Source: Ignatzschineria indica
Lineage (GTDB): Bacteria > Pseudomonadota > Gammaproteobacteria > Cardiobacteriales > Wohlfahrtiimonadaceae
Assembly: GCF_003121925.1 (NCBI RefSeq)
Contig: NZ_QEWR01000006.1
Location: forward strand, 1-64,000
Direction of reading: 5' to 3'
Length of the DNA stretch: 64,000 nt
Below are positions 28,957 through 38,104 of this stretch, one piece after another. The notes beneath the pieces were generated by a model. The model ran no database searches and was not told the origin of the DNA. It worked only from the letters and a program-made list of their open reading frames with translations. A program made the position numbers and the translations under genes. Numbering within the stretch: position 1 is the first letter of the stretch; every line of letters starts with the position of its first letter.

Positions 28957-31296
28957 CTAATCTTCAAAATCCTCCTTTAAGATACGCAGACTATTCATAA
29001 TCACCAAAAGAGAAGCGCCAACATCAGCAAATACTGCGGCCCACATACTCTCATAACCGATAAAGATCGCAATAAAGAAAATCGCTTTAATCCCTAGAGC
29101 GACAGCGATATTTTGCTTAATTAACGTTACCGTACGACGAGAGACTCGGATAAAGTAAGGAACTTTCGCAAGATCATCATCCATTAAGGCTACATTGGCC
29201 GTTTCAATCGAGATATCGCTTCCCATCGCTCCCATGGCAAAACCAACATCAGATTGCGCAAGCGCCGGTGCATCATTGATCCCATCACCAATCATGGCAA
29301 TATGTTGATTGTTTCCTTGATAACGCGTAAGGATCTTAAGCTTCTCTTCCGGCAATAACGCACCAAAGGCTTGATCGATCCCTACTGCTTCTGCCACATG
29401 ATGAACTGCACCTTTGTGATCCCCCGAGAGCAATATCGGCGTAATGCCTAACCTTTTTAATGTTGAAAGCGTTGTTGCTGCATTCTCTTTAAGAGAATCC
29501 TCCACAATAAAGAGCGCTCGAATCTGACCGCGATAAGCAAAGAGTGTCAGGCTCGATCCTCTTGCCTCAGCTGCCTCAAGATGGGGAGCAATCATCTCAA
29601 GGGGAATCTGATGATTGAGCATCATCTTCCGATTACCTAGTAACAGGGTTTCGCCTTGCCACTCCCCTTTAACACCCTCTCCCGGAATTGCCATAAAATG
29701 ATCGATCTCTATTACCGGTTGTAGATAGTGACTCACAATCGCCTGTGAAATGGGGTGATCTGATCTTGCAGCTAGACTTACGGCTAAACGCTCAAGCTCA
29801 TGATTTAAAAGCGGAGCTACCTCTCCGGCATCAGTTAATGCAATAACTGAACTAAAGGTGGGCGCACCTTGTGTCAAGGTACCGGTCTTATCAAAAGAGA
29901 TATGGGTTAAATGTGCCCCTTTTTCAATATACTCTCCCCCTTTTACCAAAATTCCATGGCGCGCCAATTGTGTTAAAGCACTTACAATCGCCACAGGTGT
30001 AGAGATCACTAATGCACAAGGGCAAGCGATAATGAGAACCACCAATGCTCGATAGATCGAATCAAACCAAGAGATTCCAAAAATCGGTGATAAGAGTACG
30101 ATTAAGAGCGCAACGATAAAGACAACCGGCGTATAGATAGCGGCAAAACGATCGATAAATCGCTGCACCGGCGCTTTCTTCACCTGTGCTGACTCTATCG
30201 TTTTAACGATCTTGGCTAATGTGGAATCTTTCGCTGTTGAAGTTGCCCGATATTCGATCTCCCCTTGTTGATTAATCGTCCCGGCATACACAGTCTCATC
30301 CACAGACTTATCCACAGGCAGACTCTCTCCTGTAATAGCAGACTCATCAAAGCTCGATTGTCCGCTGGTAATCACCCCATCTAAAGGTAATCTTCCCCCA
30401 GGAATAATCCGTAAAAGATCCCCCTTTTTCACCCTCTCTACCGGCATCTCAACAATCCCCTTATCGGTTACTACCTGAGCATTATCGGGAGCGAGCTTTA
30501 ATAATTTTTCCACTGCATTTTGTGCTTTTGTCAAAGAGTGTGCTTCGATCTTCTCCGAAAGTGTAAAGAGAAAGATCACCATCGCCGCTTCAGGAAAGAC
30601 CCCAAGTAGTAACGCGCCGGTCACCGCAACACTCATCAAAGCATTAATATTGAGCGTCCGATTCTTAATCGCAACCCAACCTTTACGGTATGTTGAGAGC
30701 CCCACTAAAGCAATCGCTAAAAAGGCAAAGAGAGCACTTCCCCAACTACTCCAACCGGCAAATTCAAAGAGCTCTGAAGTAGCAGCAGCAAGCCCCGACA
30801 AGATTAAACGCCAGCGCTCACTCTTAGCATAGATCCCTTCAGCCGAACTCTCTGCAGTGATTCCATCGGTCACCTTTTGCGGCGTCATATTGAGCTTTCT
30901 AATCTTCTCTAAAAAGGGCGCTAACGCCCCTTTATGCACAATATAGAGTTCCCGTTTTAAATAGTTAAAGTTCAAAGAGTCGATTTCAGAGAAAGGAGCT
31001 AAAGCTCGCTCAATGAGCTTCGATTCCATCGGGCAATCCATCTCTTTGATATAGAGAATATCTTGTCGATATCCAGCAGGAATATCACTCTCTGTCGGCT
31101 CATACTCTTCAGCCGGAAGGGTACAGCAGCTCTCCCCCTCATGATGCTCATGATCATGATGATCGTGATGATCGCTCTCACGGTGATCATGCTCAGAAGT
31201 GAGGCTTCGATCTTCATGATGAACATCATGACAATCTCCACCTTTTTTCTCATCTCTGTCACCGATTTCGCCGGCACAACAACTATCAATTCTCAT
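28957..31296 (-). CDS. zntA: Zn/Cd/Pb-translocating P-type ATPase
   Basis: A P1B-2 type ATPase that exports Zn(II), Cd(II) and Pb(II). The N-terminus is rich in His and Asp with CC pairs (residues about 5-65), then a degenerate metal-binding domain whose motif is MDCPME instead of the usual CxxC. The core has TGES, the membrane metal site ACPCALVIST, phosphorylation site DKTGTLTQGAP, HP motif SDHPIS and GDGINDAPALAQSDVG. The C-terminal helix has the lysine (LIKQNIAVALGIK) and the aspartate (ADVGASLLVIMNSLRIL) typical of ZntA. The ATG at 31296 follows GGGAGAG; an ATG at 31308 has no such site. It is divergent from a CadR-like regulator with a matching operator. Confidence 0.95.
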   Translation of the reverse strand: MRIDSCCAGEIGDRDEKKGGDCHDVHHEDRSLTSEHDHRESDHHDHHDHEHHEGESCCTLPAEEYEPTESDIPAGYRQDILYIKEMDCPMESKLIERALAPFSEIDSLNFNYLKRELYIVHKGALAPFLEKIRKLNMTPQKVTDGITAESSAEGIYAKSERWRLILSGLAAATSELFEFAGWSSWGSALFAFLAIALVGLSTYRKGWVAIKNRTLNINALMSVAVTGALLLGVFPEAAMVIFLFTLSEKIEAHSLTKAQNAVEKLLKLAPDNAQVVTDKGIVEMPVERVKKGDLLRIIPGGRLPLDGVITSGQSSFDESAITGESLPVDKSVDETVYAGTINQQGEIEYRATSTAKDSTLAKIVKTIESAQVKKAPVQRFIDRFAAIYTPVVFIVALLIVLLSPIFGISWFDSIYRALVVLIIACPCALVISTPVAIVSALTQLARHGILVKGGEYIEKGAHLTHISFDKTGTLTQGAPTFSSVIALTDAGEVAPLLNHELERLAVSLAARSDHPISQAIVSHYLQPVIEIDHFMAIPGEGVKGEWQGETLLLGNRKMMLNHQIPLEMIAPHLEAAEARGSSLTLFAYRGQIRALFIVEDSLKENAATTLSTLKRLGITPILLSGDHKGAVHHVAEAVGIDQAFGALLPEEKLKILTRYQGNNQHIAMIGDGINDAPALAQSDVGFAMGAMGSDISIETANVALMDDDLAKVPYFIRVSRRTVTLIKQNIAVALGIKAIFFIAIFIGYESMWAAVFADVGASLLVIMNSLRILKEDFED

Positions 31297-31379
31297 CTTC
31301 TCTCCCATTTATTATACCGCCCTACAATAACCGTATCGATAGCGCATCTTTGCATTCCCATCTTTTCTCTATTGATCTT

Positions 31380-31410
31380 ATTAGACACCCTATAGTTGCT
31401 ACAGGGTCAA
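31380..31410 (-). promoter_or_regulatory. MerR-type operator and promoter of zntA
   Basis: On the minus strand TTGACC and TCTAAT are separated by 19 bp, the overlong spacer activated by MerR-family proteins. The spacer holds the inverted repeat ACCCTATAG-TTG-CTACAGGGT (31387-31407, one mismatch), close to CadR and PbrR sites. It lies about 84 bp upstream of zntA and 100 bp from the regulator gene. Confidence 0.85.
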
Positions 31411-31510
31411 GGAAATTTGTGTAGAATAGATAAGCAATGAAACACTTATTGGATGCGAAAAGAGTTATAAAAGAGTTATAAAAGGCATATAAAAGGAAAG
31501 ATTAATCAAT

Positions 31511-31972
31511 ATGAAAAAGCAGATTGTAAAGAACGAAAAAGCCTACTTAATTGGTGAATTAGCGACATTGAGTCGAGTGCCGGTTGAAACGATCCGTTTC
31601 TATGAGAAAGAGGCGCTACTCGATGCCCCGGAGCGAGCGCATAATAATTACCGCATCTACCGTCCCCATCATCTGCAACGATTGATTCTCATCCGCAACT
31701 GTCGCGCTTTTGATATGAGTCTCGATGAGATTCGACAAGTGATCGATGCAACAGAAAATGGGGAGGAGAGCTGTCTTCCGATCAATGAAATAATCCAAGA
31801 TCATCTCTTCCATATTGATGAAAGAATTCAAGAGCTCACAACCCTAAAAGCGATGCTCACCGATATTCAAGCCCGCTGTACACAGAACCATACTGCGGAT
31901 AACTGCTCAATTATCGATGAGATTCATCAGCTCGACCCTGAAGAAAAAAAGCATCATAACCATCTCTCCTAA
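31511..31972 (+). CDS. cadR: MerR-family regulator, CadR/PbrR type
   Basis: This 153-residue activator-repressor distorts the long-spacer promoter of the ATPase gene when Cd, Pb or Zn binds. The MerR winged helix is YLIGELATLSRVPVETIRFYEKEALL. The metal cysteines follow the CadR/PbrR pattern: one in ENGEESCLPIN and two in ARCTQNHTADNCS near the C-terminus. A short histidine tail (KKHHNHLS) is also typical of CadR. AAGGA lies about 15 nt before the ATG. Which metal is the main inducer cannot be decided from sequence. The divergent zntA and the operator at 31387 give it strong context. Confidence 0.9.
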   Translation: MKKQIVKNEKAYLIGELATLSRVPVETIRFYEKEALLDAPERAHNNYRIYRPHHLQRLILIRNCRAFDMSLDEIRQVIDATENGEESCLPINEIIQDHLFHIDERIQELTTLKAMLTDIQARCTQNHTADNCSIIDEIHQLDPEEKKHHNHLS

Positions 31973-32042
31973 TCTCTTACCTAGCACCATAAAGTCGATT
32001 ACGGCAAGAGATCAAGATGAGATTACTGATGGAAAATAACGA

Positions 32043-33878
32043 TTAATGTGGGGATTTCTCGTCCGACATATCAGTATCAGAGAGAGAACTCTCACAGATA
32101 GAACAGAGCGAAAAAGCGATCGTTTCTGCATCTTCCCGATCCTTAGCCCAGTGAAGCCCCTCTCGCTTCTTCGGTGAAAGCCCTGCTTTCCCTAAGACCG
32201 CTTTAGTATCATTGTTTAAACCGGAAAGAACTACCTCAATCCCCTTCTTCTGCAGACGATCTAACATCGACTTAAAGGCAATTAAACCTGTTAAATCGAT
32301 CATCGGCACCCGCTCGAGATAGATAATCATCACCTCAATCTGCTGATCAAGATAAGGGAGTCGGTCGAGAGACTCAATGGTCTTTCTTGCCGGGCCAAAG
32401 AAGAAGGGGCCTCTAATCTCATAATGCAAAATAAGCGGAGCAGATTGCTCAAGCTCCTCTTCCAATTCCCCTTCAATTCCGCCGGCGAACTCTTGAGTCT
32501 CTGCTGCACCTTTACGCCCATTTTCAACAAAATCATCATCGAGGAAAAATTCTGTCTCAGTATAAGCGGACATTCTTGTCATAAAGAGGAAACTTGAGAG
32601 CACCATCCCTACTGCCACGGCAACAACCATATCGAAAACAACGGTCAAAATTAAACAGCTAAAGAGGACGGCCAAATCTGCTCTTGGTGCCATCTTCACC
32701 GTCTCTTTAAAGTAGCGAACATCCGCCATACTCCAAGCGACCATCAATAACATCGCCCCCAAACTTGCCATAGGGAGATATCCTAATAATTTTGCAAAAA
32801 AGAGGAGCGTAAAGAGAACAAAAACCGCATGAATCACCCCGGCGATAGGTGTATTTCCACCCGCACGAATATTAGCCGCTGTTCGTGCAAGTGCCGCAGT
32901 TGCCGCAAATCCACCAAAACAGGGAGCAATAATATTACCCACACCCTGCCCAATCAGCTCAGCATTGGGGTTATGACGTGTATTCTTCATCCCATCGGCG
33001 ACAACTGAGCAGAGAAGCGATTCGATCGCACCTAATACCGCAATCACAAAAGCACTCGGTAACAGCTCTTGAACCAACTTAAAGGAGAGAATACTCTCCC
33101 CTTCAGGATTGATCCAAGGCGCGCTAAATTCTGGGAGAAAGCTCGGAATTCCTTGGTAGATCTCTCCATGATGTTCATAGCTAAAGACGGAGTAGATCGT
33201 CCGAAATTCAAAGCCCATCTGCGCAAGAAAGACCCCGACTAATGCACTCACACCTAAGACAATGAGGTGGGGCGGCATCCGATGAAAAAATTTGGGAAGA
33301 ATAATGAGTCCCGCGAGGGTAAAAATAGCTAACCCAAGATCAACAATAGAGAGCCGTGGCAACATCTGAAAGATGGCAATGATACGCTCAATAAAGCCAT
33401 CGGCTTGAAGTGGATCATCGATTCCTAAAAGATCGGGAATCTGCGTCATAGCAATCACAATCGCTATACCGGTACTAAATCCCGCCGTTACAGGATAAGG
33501 GACATAGTGAATCGTCCTACCTACACGAAATAGCCCCATCAAAACTAAGATAACGCCGGCCATACTAGTGGCGAGGATAAGTCCTGTTAATCCATATTGA
33601 CTCGTAATCGGCTGTAAAATAACGATAAAAGCGGCTGTAGGCCCGGAGATATTGAAACGCGAGCCCCCACAAATTGCAATAAAAAAGCCGGCAACGATAG
33701 AGGTATAGAGTCCATATTGTGGAGCAACACCTGTATTGATTGCTAAAGCCATCGAAAGTGGCACCGCAATCATCCCTACCGTCAAACCACCCATCAAATC
33801 TTGCCGTAATTTTTGCAGATTGTATCCCTGCAAAATCTGCACAAAAGGAATTTTCCAAAACCAACTGAATGTCTTCAT
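32043..33878 (-). CDS. SulP family anion transporter with STAS domain
   Basis: An inner-membrane SLC26/SulP transporter of 611 residues. Residues about 1-420 form the two seven-helix repeats, with the family segment LRQDLMGGLTVGMIAVPLSMALAIN (in parts) and ANIRAGGNTPIAGVIHA. A cytoplasmic STAS domain follows (about 480-580: IDLTGLIAFKSMLDRLQKKGIEVVLSG). Between them lies an acidic linker (EEELEQS). Substrates in the family include sulfate, bicarbonate, dicarboxylates and fumarate, and I cannot tell which applies. The ATG at 33878 has GAGG upstream; an in-frame TTG eleven codons earlier is less likely. No carbonic anhydrase or sulfate gene is adjacent. Confidence 0.92.
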   Translation of the reverse strand: MKTFSWFWKIPFVQILQGYNLQKLRQDLMGGLTVGMIAVPLSMALAINTGVAPQYGLYTSIVAGFFIAICGGSRFNISGPTAAFIVILQPITSQYGLTGLILATSMAGVILVLMGLFRVGRTIHYVPYPVTAGFSTGIAIVIAMTQIPDLLGIDDPLQADGFIERIIAIFQMLPRLSIVDLGLAIFTLAGLIILPKFFHRMPPHLIVLGVSALVGVFLAQMGFEFRTIYSVFSYEHHGEIYQGIPSFLPEFSAPWINPEGESILSFKLVQELLPSAFVIAVLGAIESLLCSVVADGMKNTRHNPNAELIGQGVGNIIAPCFGGFAATAALARTAANIRAGGNTPIAGVIHAVFVLFTLLFFAKLLGYLPMASLGAMLLMVAWSMADVRYFKETVKMAPRADLAVLFSCLILTVVFDMVVAVAVGMVLSSFLFMTRMSAYTETEFFLDDDFVENGRKGAAETQEFAGGIEGELEEELEQSAPLILHYEIRGPFFFGPARKTIESLDRLPYLDQQIEVMIIYLERVPMIDLTGLIAFKSMLDRLQKKGIEVVLSGLNNDTKAVLGKAGLSPKKREGLHWAKDREDAETIAFSLCSICESSLSDTDMSDEKSPH

Positions 33879-33939
33879 TCTTGACCTCAACTTATTCCTA
33901 ACGCAACACAATAGATAACGATTGAAGAGAGCGCAACGT

Positions 33940-34035
33940 AACTTATCTAAAACTTATCTAAAACTTATTCCAAATTTCCCCGATAACACGATCTATTTAT
34001 GGATCTATTTATGGATCTATTTATAATCTATTTAA
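33940..34035. repeat. two short tandem repeats upstream of SulP gene
   Basis: AACTTATCTAA (11 bp) occurs twice plus a partial copy at 33940-33972. ATCTATTTATGG (12 bp) occurs twice plus two partial copies from 33991. Confidence 0.88.
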
Positions 34036-34049
34036 GTCTAGCCTGCTTC

Positions 34050-35024
34050 TTAAAAACAGGGCTTAATACCCAGCTTTTTTAGATCTGCTTCTGTCGCAAT
34101 TCCATCTGCACGCAATCCATTCTCTTTTTGATAATGGTAGAGCGCTTTTGCAGTCGCACCGTTAAAGATCCCCTTATCGATATCTGCTTCCTCTAAAAAA
34201 TCCAACTGCATCAATGCTTCTTGCAGTTGTCGTACCGGCATTCCGGCAGAGCCTTGTAATAATCGAAGAGAACAATCTCCTTGAGCAATCGCTTCTAAGT
34301 GGCGAACATGTGTCAAAAGATAGCGGAAAGATAATCCAATCTCTAAAGGTGACGGCATTGCTGACTGTCCGGCATAGATACGAAATTGTTGATACCAGCC
34401 TGTCGGCATTGCCGGCGGACGATGATCCCCCTCTATCACCTGACATCCCGCTGAAGAGAATGAGATTCCATCAGGTCTTAACTCACTCTGCGCACTATGA
34501 ATATGATCATTCACCACCGATAACGTTGCCACCCCGCGACTAAGGCGATATTGGTGATCAGGCTGATAGAAGCGCCATGCCAATACAGGCTGAGAACGGC
34601 TCAGACGAAAAGCCCCCTCTTCAAAAGGACGATGACTCGGTTCATGCGCTCCGACAATATAGTGATAAGCACCACTTCCTAAACAGTTTGCTATCTGTTT
34701 ATCAGGGGATGCAATCTGCTTCTCTTGCCATCTCCGATGAGGAATCGTTGATGCCGGAAAGAGGGCAATCTCTCCTGTTACTCTATTCCAAATCCCAAGT
34801 AGACAGCGAAGAGACTCCCCATCTAACTCATTTTCAATGAGTGTCACTTCCGATTGCCACCTGCCATATTGCGCATCTAATAACTTTCCGGCACGAATAC
34901 CAAAGAGCACCTTTTCACCCGAAAGAGGGTAAGCACAGCTCTCAGATAGGCGCGCTAAAGTTGCCGCACTAAAGGTGAATGATCTTAAAGATGGTGCGAT
35001 CGCAATATGTGCAGTATCAATCAT
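34050..35024 (-). CDS. peptidoglycan-binding-domain protein of unknown function
   Basis: The 324-residue protein ends with a PG_binding_1-type three-helix domain (about 255-320: MPVRQLQEALMQLDFLEEADIDKGIFNGATAKAL, quoted in parts, then YHYQKENGLRADG). The N-terminal 240 residues contain FGIRAGKLLD, a short YHYIVGAHEPS motif and FSSAGCQVIEGDH. The last resembles the SxGC motif region of L,D-transpeptidase-like folds, but the rest does not convince me that this is one. There is no signal peptide, which is odd for a cell-wall-binding protein, so export by another route or a cytoplasmic role must be considered. It is divergent from ubiA. The product sits next to a SulP gene without obvious functional link. 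Confidence 0.6.
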   Translation of the reverse strand: MIDTAHIAIAPSLRSFTFSAATLARLSESCAYPLSGEKVLFGIRAGKLLDAQYGRWQSEVTLIENELDGESLRCLLGIWNRVTGEIALFPASTIPHRRWQEKQIASPDKQIANCLGSGAYHYIVGAHEPSHRPFEEGAFRLSRSQPVLAWRFYQPDHQYRLSRGVATLSVVNDHIHSAQSELRPDGISFSSAGCQVIEGDHRPPAMPTGWYQQFRIYAGQSAMPSPLEIGLSFRYLLTHVRHLEAIAQGDCSLRLLQGSAGMPVRQLQEALMQLDFLEEADIDKGIFNGATAKALYHYQKENGLRADGIATEADLKKLGIKPCF

Positions 35025-35200
35025 TTATCGACTCTCTCAAAAAGGGAAATAGTGCAAATACTCTACCATATTCACCTTAAAACTACGATTAAGCCGATTG
35101 ATCCGCATGATAAGTAAGGCTGAAAATCACCGCTGAAAGCACTATACTAAGAAGATTCATCAATATCACCCATATGAACCCAATAAGAGAGAGTTTCCTT

Positions 35201-36073
35201 ATGTTAAAGATCCAAAACATTCCCTACTATCTTCAGTTAATGCGGGTAGAAAAGCCGATCGGTAGCTACCTATTGATGTGGCCCACCTTATGGGGGATTT
35301 GGATTGCCAGCGAGGGATTACCCTCTGCAAAAGTGCTTATTATCTTTATGTTAGGGGTCTTTATCATGCGCTCTGCCGGTTGTGTTATTAATGATATTGC
35401 CGATCGGGATATCGATAAATTTGTCGAACGCACAAAGGACCGCCCACTCACTTCCGGTAAAGTCACCACCAAAGAAGCGGTATCTCTTCTTCTTCTCCTT
35501 ATTGTGATCGCAGCAATATTGGCGCTTTTCCTCTCCTTTAAGACCATTTTATTATCGGTTCCAGCGTTGCTGATTGCGCTCTCTTACCCATTTATGAAAC
35601 GCTTTCACTCTCTGCCACAAGCGCATCTTGGGGTCGCCTTTGCGTTTGGTATTCCGATGGCATTTATGGAGATTCAAGGATCACTTCCCCTGACGGCCTA
35701 TCTTCTCTTCTTCACCAATATCCTCTGGACCTTAATCTACGATACAGAATATGCAATGAGCGACCGGGAAGATGATAAATCGATCAATATTAAATCCTCT
35801 GCTCTTCTCTTTGAATCTTGGCTAGGTAAGAAAGATTACTACATTATTATCGCACTACAAACCACCATGACACTTCTGCTTCTCTCCATCAGCGCAATCG
35901 AGAATCTCACGCCCTATTTTCTCCTATCGATTTTGATTGTCATCGGCCTGTTCTATTATCAGATTAAACTGATTAAAGATCATGATCGTCTTCTCTGCTT
36001 TAAAGCTTTTATTCATAATAATTGGGTCGGCTTAACGCTCTTTATCGGGATTTTCCTCAACTATCTGCCTTAG
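35201..36073 (+). CDS. ubiA: 4-hydroxybenzoate polyprenyltransferase
   Basis: UbiA attaches the polyprenyl tail to 4-hydroxybenzoate in ubiquinone synthesis. The membrane protein has about eight helices and both aspartate-rich motifs: NDIADRDID followed by RTKDRPLTSGKV, and YDTEYAMSDREDD. From the ATG at 35201, which has GAGAGAG upstream, the protein has 290 residues, equal to E. coli; an ATG at 35174 would add nine residues and has no ribosome-binding site. ubiC, often upstream, is not here. The cobalamin adenosyltransferase gene begins 100 bp downstream. Confidence 0.96.
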   Translation: MLKIQNIPYYLQLMRVEKPIGSYLLMWPTLWGIWIASEGLPSAKVLIIFMLGVFIMRSAGCVINDIADRDIDKFVERTKDRPLTSGKVTTKEAVSLLLLLIVIAAILALFLSFKTILLSVPALLIALSYPFMKRFHSLPQAHLGVAFAFGIPMAFMEIQGSLPLTAYLLFFTNILWTLIYDTEYAMSDREDDKSINIKSSALLFESWLGKKDYYIIIALQTTMTLLLLSISAIENLTPYFLLSILIVIGLFYYQIKLIKDHDRLLCFKAFIHNNWVGLTLFIGIFLNYLP

Positions 36074-36173
36074 TAACGATTAATATCGATGGGAATATAT
36101 CAGTAGAGTTTAAGATGAAAAAAGGATTAAACTATCATCATGAACGATGAACAGATCAATAGGAGAATTAATT

Positions 36174-36758
36174 ATGGGTAATCGCTTATCGAAAATTGTC
36201 ACCAAAACAGGCGATAGCGGAACAACAGGTATTGCCGGCAATATCCGCCTTGAAAAGTATCATCCTCGCATTGAAACCATTGGACTCATCGATGAACTCA
36301 ATTCTCTCATCGGCATTGGTATCGCTGATCTCAATGAGATCGTCAAAGTGGATGACTTACCCCTTTTAAGACAGATCATCAAAGAGTGGTCAACCGTGCA
36401 ACATCAACTCTTTAATCTCGGCGGGGAACTCTCGATGCCGGGAACAGAGTTGATTAGAGAAAAAGCGGTCACACAATTGGAAGAGTGGCTGACCGAGTAC
36501 AATGAGCAGTTGTCCCCTCTTAAGGAGTTTATCCTTCCAGGCGGGACCCCGATCGTTGCAAAAACACACTATATTCGTGCAATAAGTCGTAAAGTTGAAC
36601 GCGCCTTATGGGAGCTCAATAGTCACGATCCTCTTAATCCTCACTCCTTAAAATTTCTCAATCGCCTCTCTGATTACTTCTTTGTCACCGCAAGAATGAT
36701 CGCTAAAGAGGAGAATAGCGCAGAGATTTTTTGGCAGAAAGAGCTAGTTGAAGGATAA
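36174..36758 (+). CDS. PduO-type cob(I)alamin adenosyltransferase
   Basis: The enzyme transfers the adenosyl group of ATP to cob(I)alamin, giving coenzyme B12. The N-terminal ATP-binding segment is KIVTKTGDSGTTGIAGNIRLEKYHPRIE and the C-terminal signature is YIRAISRKVERALW (quoted in parts), then FLNRLSDYFFVTARM. The 194 residues fit the PduO/MMAB family; it is unrelated to CobA/BtuR. The ATG at 36174 is chosen because AGGAG lies 9 nt upstream, inside what an ATG at 36147 would translate. It probably shares a transcript with the next gene, 4 nt away. MetH in this window uses methylcobalamin, so an adenosyl-B12 enzyme must lie elsewhere. Confidence 0.93.
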   Translation: MGNRLSKIVTKTGDSGTTGIAGNIRLEKYHPRIETIGLIDELNSLIGIGIADLNEIVKVDDLPLLRQIIKEWSTVQHQLFNLGGELSMPGTELIREKAVTQLEEWLTEYNEQLSPLKEFILPGGTPIVAKTHYIRAISRKVERALWELNSHDPLNPHSLKFLNRLSDYFFVTARMIAKEENSAEIFWQKELVEG

Positions 36759-36762
36759 CGAT

Positions 36763-37650
36763 TTGAGCTTTGAACAAAAAGAGAGGAGAACTCTCGTTGC
36801 CTTAATGGAGATCAACCCTGCAACGACTGCCTGGGCAGAGCGACAATATGCCCAATTTCTCCTCTCTCACTTAGGTAAAAAAAGGCGTCTTACTCACCTG
36901 ATGAGTCGGACGCTACTTCTTGCGACACTCCAACGCTACTACGACCCAAAGCTTACAGCTCTGCCTGAGCTAAGTTACAATCAACATCAAAAACCGACCT
37001 TTCTCTCAGCTCCCTATCTCTTTAATCTCACCCATACAGAAGATGCTGTTGCCGTAATTATCCAGCCCCTATTGCCAAAGCAGAAGACTCCCAACCTACT
37101 TCAAAAGAATGGATCAACCAATCTACTCTCACCGAATATCACCATCGGTATCGATTTAGAGAGAATTCAACCACGAAAAAGCTTCTCCGGCTTACTTGAG
37201 AGAACCTTTACACCGATTGAAAGAGCATGGATTTTAGGAGATATAGAGCAATCGCTCAAATCATCAGCGGATAATCCTGCCCCACTTTCTCTCTCACTCA
37301 ACCGTGAAGCGCAGAGACGATTCTTTCTCCTCTGGTCCACAAAAGAAGCTTATCTCAAAGCAGATGGTCGCGGCTTACAGGGATTAAAATCCTTAGAGAT
37401 CGATCCCCTGCAACAGGCGCTCTACGGTGATCTGAGAGGAGGAAAACTCTATGCCGGCACAACCCCCTTTAATCAACAAGCCCACTCTATCGCCCTCTAT
37501 CTTTCGGAAAATAGCGCAGATCATCTTAAAATTACTACATTGCAAGTTGCTTCGAATGGGGCAACTTTTTCTTCTGCGCAAATAAAATGGGATCTAACAT
37601 TGTCAGATATGCCCAAACAACATATCAACAATAATGAGATCCCATTTTGA
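36763..37650 (+). CDS. 4'-phosphopantetheinyl transferase superfamily protein
   Basis: It transfers phosphopantetheine from CoA to carrier proteins. The catalytic Mg-binding motif is GIDLERIQPRKSF and the second motif is WSTKEAYLKADGRGL, both characteristic of the Sfp/Gsp branch. At 296 residues it is longer than Sfp (224), with an N-terminal extension and poorly conserved spacer loops. The likely start is TTG at 36763, with AGGA 7 nt upstream, 4 nt after the preceding stop; TTG at 36748 in frame is the alternative. No NRPS or PKS gene is in the window, so the target carrier protein is unknown; a role like AcpT is possible. Confidence 0.85.
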   Translation: MSFEQKERRTLVALMEINPATTAWAERQYAQFLLSHLGKKRRLTHLMSRTLLLATLQRYYDPKLTALPELSYNQHQKPTFLSAPYLFNLTHTEDAVAVIIQPLLPKQKTPNLLQKNGSTNLLSPNITIGIDLERIQPRKSFSGLLERTFTPIERAWILGDIEQSLKSSADNPAPLSLSLNREAQRRFFLLWSTKEAYLKADGRGLQGLKSLEIDPLQQALYGDLRGGKLYAGTTPFNQQAHSIALYLSENSADHLKITTLQVASNGATFSSAQIKWDLTLSDMPKQHINNNEIPF

Positions 37651-37666
37651 ATATTTTCTCTAAACC

Positions 37667-37698
37667 GCTATAAGTCTATAAGTCTATAAGCCTATAAA
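37667..37698. repeat. 8-bp tandem repeat, about four copies
   Basis: Variants of CTATAAGT follow each other between the phosphopantetheinyl transferase stop and the H-NS-like gene. Confidence 0.8.
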
Positions 37699-37768
37699 AT
37701 TATATAGACCATAATATTCAGTCAGCGCTTTAAACTTATCTATTAAACTCATCCATTAATCATAATGA

Positions 37769-38104
37769 TTAACGAAACTCTGGTAATAAAAAGTCTTCTT
37801 TTTTCGCGCCCGCTTCAACTTTCTCTTTCATCCAAAGAGGCATTTTACCGCGGCCACTCCAGAGTTGCTCTGGATTATCTGGATTACCATATTTCATTGG
37901 AACTTTACGACCTTTACGGCCCACTTTATCTTTGAATACATCATGAAAAGAGAGACCTGAATGATCGAGTAATTTCTCAATCTCTTTACGAACTTGCTCA
38001 GCTTCTGCTGCGCGACGGGTCTCAATCTCTTGACTTAACTCAGTAATAAGGTGCTCCATTTTATCAATTGTTAATCCATTTAAATTTAAATCTATATCTT
38101 TCAT
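37769..38104 (-). CDS. H-NS family nucleoid-associated protein
   Basis: H-NS-like proteins bind AT-rich DNA and silence acquired genes. The 111-residue protein has an N-terminal oligomerisation coiled coil (about 10-55: MEHLITELSQEIETRRAAEA), a basic linker (GRKGRKVP) and a C-terminal DNA-binding domain with YGNPDNPEQLWSGRGKMPLWM, the short H-NS signature shared with betaproteobacterial BpH3-like proteins. The ATG at 38104 has GGAG 8 nt upstream. It is a monocistronic unit next to rlmKL. Its AT-rich targets here would include the adhesin and the AlbA_2 gene (inference). Confidence 0.92.
   Translation of the reverse strand: MKDIDLNLNGLTIDKMEHLITELSQEIETRRAAEAEQVRKEIEKLLDHSGLSFHDVFKDKVGRKGRKVPMKYGNPDNPEQLWSGRGKMPLWMKEKVEAGAKKEDFLLPEFR

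Noticed and set aside
30306-30315. TTATCCACA-type DnaA box
   Set aside because: It lies inside the zntA coding sequence (Asp-Lys-Ser region) and is isolated.
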